In this document: positions 60,889-64,000 of the stretch, in pieces
Layout: the number at the start of each line of letters is the position of its first letter
Position numbering within the stretch: position 1 is the stretch's first letter
DNA from: Spirosoma profusum
Lineage (GTDB): Bacteria > Bacteroidota > Bacteroidia > Cytophagales > Spirosomataceae
Reading direction: 5' to 3'
DNA: 64,000 nt
Assembly: GCF_014699005.1 (NCBI RefSeq)
Contig: NZ_JACWZY010000028.1
Location: forward strand, 55,690-119,689
Made by a program: the position numbers and the translations under genes
Notes under the pieces: generated by a model
Databases searched by the model: none
The model's input: the letters and a program-made list of their open reading frames with translations, nothing else
What the model was told of the DNA's origin: nothing

Positions 60889-61236
60889 ATGCCCTACAAG
60901 AACAACCCGGAACGCCCCTGGATGAAGAAAGCCCCAGCCAGAAAGTACCACTGGGGTGAAACCAAGAACGGGGTAGCTAAAAACTTCTACCGCAATGCCC
61001 CCTGGAGAAAACTTCGTAAGGCTAAACTTGAAAAGGATCCTATTTGTGAGCATTGCTACCAACAGGGAAAGGTAACGCCCGCAACTGTTGTTGACCATAC
61101 TAAACCTGTTCGACTGGGGGGTGAGCCGTTGGATATTGATAACACGACGTCGCTTTGTGTGTCGTGCCACAACCGGAAGAGTGCCAGCTCATCGGAGCGC
61201 TACACGCCAACGCCTAAGTCAGGTAGGGAGGGGTAG
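60889..61236 (+). CDS. HNH endonuclease
   Basis: 115 residues. Zinc-bound HNH fold: ICEHCYQQGKVTPATVVDHTKPVRLGG (Cys pair, His-Asp at VVDH), then NTTSLCVSCHNRKSA (second Cys pair with the N-H of the motif). The basic N-terminus (FYRNAPWRKLRKAKLEKDP) is typical of phage HNH nucleases next to terminase genes. It would cut DNA during packaging or act as a stand-alone nuclease. Position among phage genes supports a packaging role. Confidence 0.88.
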   Translation: MPYKNNPERPWMKKAPARKYHWGETKNGVAKNFYRNAPWRKLRKAKLEKDPICEHCYQQGKVTPATVVDHTKPVRLGGEPLDIDNTTSLCVSCHNRKSASSSERYTPTPKSGREG

Positions 61237-61452
61237 GTCAAATCCCTGAAGGGGTAGCCTGCGACACCCGGTTGCCTAAGCAAAAAAAATCGGTGCCAAA
61301 ATTAATTTGAATTTGCCGTTTTTCCTGGGATAACATCCTGAAATTTAGTGAAATGCCTTTATATATTTTACTGAATAATTACCCTTTTTAAGGCAAAATC
61401 AGCCTAAAAAGGGATAAAAAGAAGTAGAAATCAACCGAAATAGGATGGGCAG

Positions 61453-61965
61453 CTACCGAAATTCTAGTTTCAGGCCGGGGATTGCGGCCAGTATCCCTTT
61501 CAAGCCGGCAAGCTGCTCAATGGATAAAGCTCGCCTAGGAACGACGTGGGCCAATCCCTGACTTACCCGAAACAATATAAACTCCTTCGTCTCCCTTACC
61601 TCATGCAGCTTGGCGTAATCCAACCGGGTGGAAAAGCTCTCACCTTCCAACTGATAATTAGTCTGGTCAAACGTGTAGGTAGTTGTTTCGGTGATTTGGG
61701 CGTTGTTTTCAACTAACTTCTTTGATTGACGCCAAACGATTAGTTCGGTTCCGAAGATCAGATATACACCTATGAGCAGGGAAAAACCACCAGTAAAGAT
61801 CGAATAGTGGCCCGCATAGAGATTACTAAACAAAATCGATAAGCTAATCAGCGTTACCAGGATGCCTATACCCTTCGTTAGTTTTGTAATAAAAAGGCTT
61901 CGGTTAATGGCTATTAAGCCCTTATAGAGTTCTTGCTGGGAGAGTTTAAACGTAGTTTGAAACAT
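61453..61965 (-). CDS. YcxB-like membrane protein
   Basis: 170 residues from the ATG at 61965 (MFQTTFKLSQQELYKGLIAI). Two membrane helices (about 35-55, 62-80) are followed by the C-terminal soluble domain (ETTTYTFDQTNYQLEGESFSTRLDYAKLHEVRETKEFILFRVSQG in parts), the YcxB-like layout of DUF families common in Bacteroidota. Function unknown. Not a phage gene by type, so a host or cargo gene in the element. Confidence 0.65.
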   Translation of the reverse strand: MFQTTFKLSQQELYKGLIAINRSLFITKLTKGIGILVTLISLSILFSNLYAGHYSIFTGGFSLLIGVYLIFGTELIVWRQSKKLVENNAQITETTTYTFDQTNYQLEGESFSTRLDYAKLHEVRETKEFILFRVSQGLAHVVPRRALSIEQLAGLKGILAAIPGLKLEFR

Positions 61966-62197
61966 GAACTTAGCCGTGGTTGATGTGTGGAGAATGGTAA
62001 AGATTAGCAATATAAAGCACTTACCACCAAGGCGTCAAGAAAAAATCGGGGCAAAAATTCAGTACAGTCTATTCCTACAACTCAGGCGTACTTACCGGCC
62101 AGTTAAGAGGGCTTACTTAGTAGCGAATATTTGCTCTGGCTTAACAGGCGAAAAAACAGAGTATTTCGTTTTGGTCTTGATTAGACTCCTCAAGCTA

Positions 62198-62659
62198 ATG
62201 ACTTCGCACATTAAGCTGGCCCGCTTATCGCTTTTGGCCATCGTTACTTTCCTGGGCTGTAAGGCTGATAGACTCAACTTGCCCGAACCGGCTACATTGA
62301 TCGTGGGTACTTACCAGGCTGTAGATCCTGCGGCCCTTTTGACAATCAAGGGGGATAAGGTCATACTGACCGTCAAGCGGGTAAGTGCGGATATCGTGGA
62401 CGTCAAGATGCAGGCTTACCGCAACAATCAGCCAGCAGATAGTCTAGTGTATGAGCGGGCAAAGGTGGTGCTCAATACCGTTCCAACTAGTTTAAAACAA
62501 GGCTGCGTGAGTCCTTACGTATCGTTAGCCTTAGGAGCGCGCCCGGAAGAGCTAAGCGCCAATTGCAGCGAGGAGGATATTGTTACTTACAAGTATGTTT
62601 ATATCCCTGCTGGCCAGCAAACAGCGGCTATACTAAGTGTAAAATTCAAAAGCCTGTAA
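62198..62659 (+). CDS. Small lipoprotein
   Basis: 153 residues from the ATG at 62198, giving leader MTSHIKLARLSLLAIVTFLG and the lipidation Cys. The longer frame to 61964 overlaps the divergent YcxB gene and adds a non-leader extension, so it is rejected. Beta-rich mature part with two Cys (LKQGCVSPYVSL and LSANCSEEDI) that could form a disulphide. No family recognised. Likely a cargo gene. Confidence 0.6.
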   Translation: MTSHIKLARLSLLAIVTFLGCKADRLNLPEPATLIVGTYQAVDPAALLTIKGDKVILTVKRVSADIVDVKMQAYRNNQPADSLVYERAKVVLNTVPTSLKQGCVSPYVSLALGARPEELSANCSEEDIVTYKYVYIPAGQQTAAILSVKFKSL

Positions 62660-62704
62660 TGGGCAAGTTGGAACACCCGCTCAGGCTGTTGAAAGAAATC
62701 CGGG

Positions 62705-62959
62705 TCATAATTGATCAAAAATACCCCACCGTACGTTTCGTCCTGTTTGGTTACTTGTGTCCAATTCACTCAGATTAATCCCTTCTGCTTTCAAGTGCCT
62801 GTAGAGCGACTTAATCGATACTGGTCTTTGAAAAGGGAACCGTTCCAGGGCGATAATTAATATCTCCTCCTGACTCTTTTTTTGAGGGTGAAACTCATAA
62901 TAAGCAGGCAGAAAGAAGTCATGAATAAAGATCTGAGTAACCGTCGGCTTTGGGTTCAT
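62705..62959 (-). CDS. Hypothetical protein of the terminase operon
   Basis: 84 residues. Helix-turn-helix-like layout in the middle (RPVSIKSLYRHLKAEGINLSELD), so DNA binding is possible. It starts 4 bp after the stop of the terminase small-subunit gene and is on the same strand, so co-transcribed. No family recognised. Confidence 0.5.
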   Translation of the reverse strand: MNPKPTVTQIFIHDFFLPAYYEFHPQKKSQEEILIIALERFPFQRPVSIKSLYRHLKAEGINLSELDTSNQTGRNVRWGIFDQL

Positions 62960-62963
62960 CGGT

Positions 62964-63437
62964 CTAGCTTCTGCGGTTAAGCAGTTCCGCCAGTGGGTCT
63001 TCCTCCTCTTTCACTGGTGTACCAATTCGCGTTCTGGCTGAAGGCGTGAAACCAAACTGACCGGCAATCTTCAAGGCCAGATCAGCGGCTTTATTGGCAA
63101 TGCCGAGCAGCGGATTAGGTTGCAGGGCACCATTAGGCGTAGTCACTACCAGTTCATTACCCTCCCGTTTCATTTCTTCCTGAGCCTGCCGGAAGATACC
63201 AACCTGCTGACAGTACATCGCCAGCATCGATAAATCCATCGTGGACAGGATGCGTAAAGCTTCTAACTCGGCTGTTTGAGTATACCACTCATCTTTGGCG
63301 TAGTCGGTTAACCACTCCGGGGGCGTAGGCATGGTTTTAAGTAGCTCTGGTTTTGCCTCGTTAGGTAAAATCCGATCAGTTCTATCGGTCCCCGAAGTAC
63401 CTTTATAGCGGTTGGTGTTGCTGGTCGCATTGGACAT
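62964..63437 (-). CDS. Phage terminase small subunit, P27 family
   Basis: 157 residues. The P27-type pattern is clear: PTPPEWLTDYAKDEWYTQTAELEAL, LSMLAMYCQQVGIFRQAQEEM, then LLGIANKAADLALKIAGQFGFTPSARTRI, with Pro/Leu-rich end. It recognises phage DNA ends and loads the large terminase. Minus strand, opposite to the tail genes at 57-61 kb. No large terminase is visible inside the window; it would normally follow downstream, but the next genes on this strand are not it. Confidence 0.88.
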   Translation of the reverse strand: MSNATSNTNRYKGTSGTDRTDRILPNEAKPELLKTMPTPPEWLTDYAKDEWYTQTAELEALRILSTMDLSMLAMYCQQVGIFRQAQEEMKREGNELVVTTPNGALQPNPLLGIANKAADLALKIAGQFGFTPSARTRIGTPVKEEEDPLAELLNRRS

Positions 63438-63601
63438 ATGAATTTTAAGTGAACCCCTTATGGAGTTTTGACAGCGAATGTGTGAAACTGGACAAGCGGG
63501 TGTCGGAAGCAGATACTCTAGCGATTTATCATACCCCTCCCCTCTGTTCCTTTAATGCTATCCAATAGCTAAGTTAACTATATATACAATCAATGTAAAC
63601 T

Positions 63602-63919
63602 TTAGTTAGACGTAGTGAGTGGATACCGTGTCAGGTCGCTAGTTAGCTCTTCATTCTTCGCATAGTACAAACCCGCAAAGGTCATTCTGAGTATAGCATC
63701 CAGGGTTTCCAGGTCCTCTACCAATACGAGCAAGTCACGGATTGTAAACAGGGCGTTAGTCAACGCGTCAATCTGCTCACGGTTAAGTTCATAGTGTTCA
63801 GTTTCCTGCTGCAACTCAACGGCTAGTAGGTGCAGCTTATGGCCGTAGCGCTTAATAATGGGATCTGTGATGCGTTCGGGCGTTTCAGCCTCTTCGTCTT
63901 CTTCACTGAGGTCTACCAT
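63602..63919 (-). CDS. Hypothetical protein, phage region
   Basis: 105 residues, acidic N-terminus (MVDLSEEDEEAETPERI) then all helical (DALTNALFTIRDLLVLVEDL). No leader. Follows the partial frame at the right edge by 12 bp in the same direction, so likely an operon. No family recognised. Confidence 0.5.
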   Translation of the reverse strand: MVDLSEEDEEAETPERITDPIIKRYGHKLHLLAVELQQETEHYELNREQIDALTNALFTIRDLLVLVEDLETLDAILRMTFAGLYYAKNEELTSDLTRYPLTTSN

Positions 63920-63931
63920 GATTTTAAGGGG

Positions 63932-64000
63932 TTAAGCAAAAGTAATGGTGTATTCTTGACCGACCTGACTTAGAATGCGCTCGACCGCTTTGCGCAGGCT
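63932..64000 (-). CDS. C-terminal end of a gene cut by the right edge
   Basis: Minus-strand frame open to the window edge: SLRKAVERILSQVGQEYTIT FA then TAA (63934-63932). Just 22 codons; spacing of 12 bp to the next start suggests an operon. Nothing can be said of its function. Confidence 0.4.
   Translation of the reverse strand, partial: SLRKAVERILSQVGQEYTITFA

Noticed and set aside
61964..62659. 231-residue version of the small lipoprotein
   Set aside because: The first 78 residues are Arg/Lys-rich, overlap the divergent YcxB gene start and precede a perfect lipoprotein leader at 62198.

Overview
The window looks like a chromosomal stretch from a Cytophagales bacterium (Bacteroidota), most like Spirosoma. 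Evidence for this is the SusC/SusD pair behind an ECF sigma/FecR pair, TAnnTTTG-type -7 boxes with weak Shine-Dalgarno signals, 7TM-DISM histidine kinase architecture, G8-like C-terminal modules and many dispersed intergenic palindromes. The genus is an inference from style, not a database match.

Layout. 1-17.5 kb: a TldD-type protein (cut by the left edge), an ATP-grasp protein, two DinB proteins, three alpha/beta-hydrolase fold enzymes, a GH16 glucanase lipoprotein, and a two-component locus. In that locus a NarL-type regulator and a 7TM-DISM kinase lie beside two large surface proteins (kelch; nine FN3 domains). A 20-bp palindromic element sits at the same distance from the putative -7 box of the regulator gene and of both surface-protein genes. 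17.5-24.4 kb: an AraC regulator diverges from a sugar 3-epimerase, a Gfo/Idh/MocA oxidoreductase and a 1256-residue ThuA/beta-propeller/HEAT/CARDB/cupredoxin lipoprotein. 24.5-26.9 kb: a nitrilase-family enzyme and a glycosyltransferase. 27.0-40.8 kb: ECF sigma, FecR anti-sigma, SusC, SusD, then amidohydrolase, HpcH/HpaI aldolase, GntP permease, tartronate-semialdehyde reductase, a UxuA-like protein and glucarate dehydratase. Together these form a credible sugar-diacid (glucarate/galactarate) uptake and degradation locus: GudD to aldolase to GarR, giving pyruvate and glycerate. 40.9-43.5 kb: YiaA-like, CbrC-like and ankyrin proteins, then tRNA-Arg(TCT) and tRNA-Lys(CTT).

From about 43.6 kb to the right edge the window changes character. 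It holds three YadA-like repeat fibres with a shared WSDKVF/coiled-coil tail, fragments of a fourth tail, a beta-helix adhesin gene broken by three 1-nt indels, and a compact operon of an S24-like protein plus two short proteins resembling integrase Arm domains. These are followed by clearly phage-derived genes: tail assembly chaperone pair, broken tape-measure gene, HNH nuclease, P27 terminase small subunit. The phage genes face both ways and no integrase, portal or capsid gene is present inside the window, so this is a mosaic or decaying prophage, or one end of a larger element. The word ACGTA(G), extremely common in the first 43 kb, becomes much rarer here, consistent with acquired DNA.

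Intergenic space in the core part is filled by several families of long hairpins, including four TGTCATGCTGA-type elements with co-varying stems. One perfect 49-bp stem supplies the stop codons of two convergent genes.
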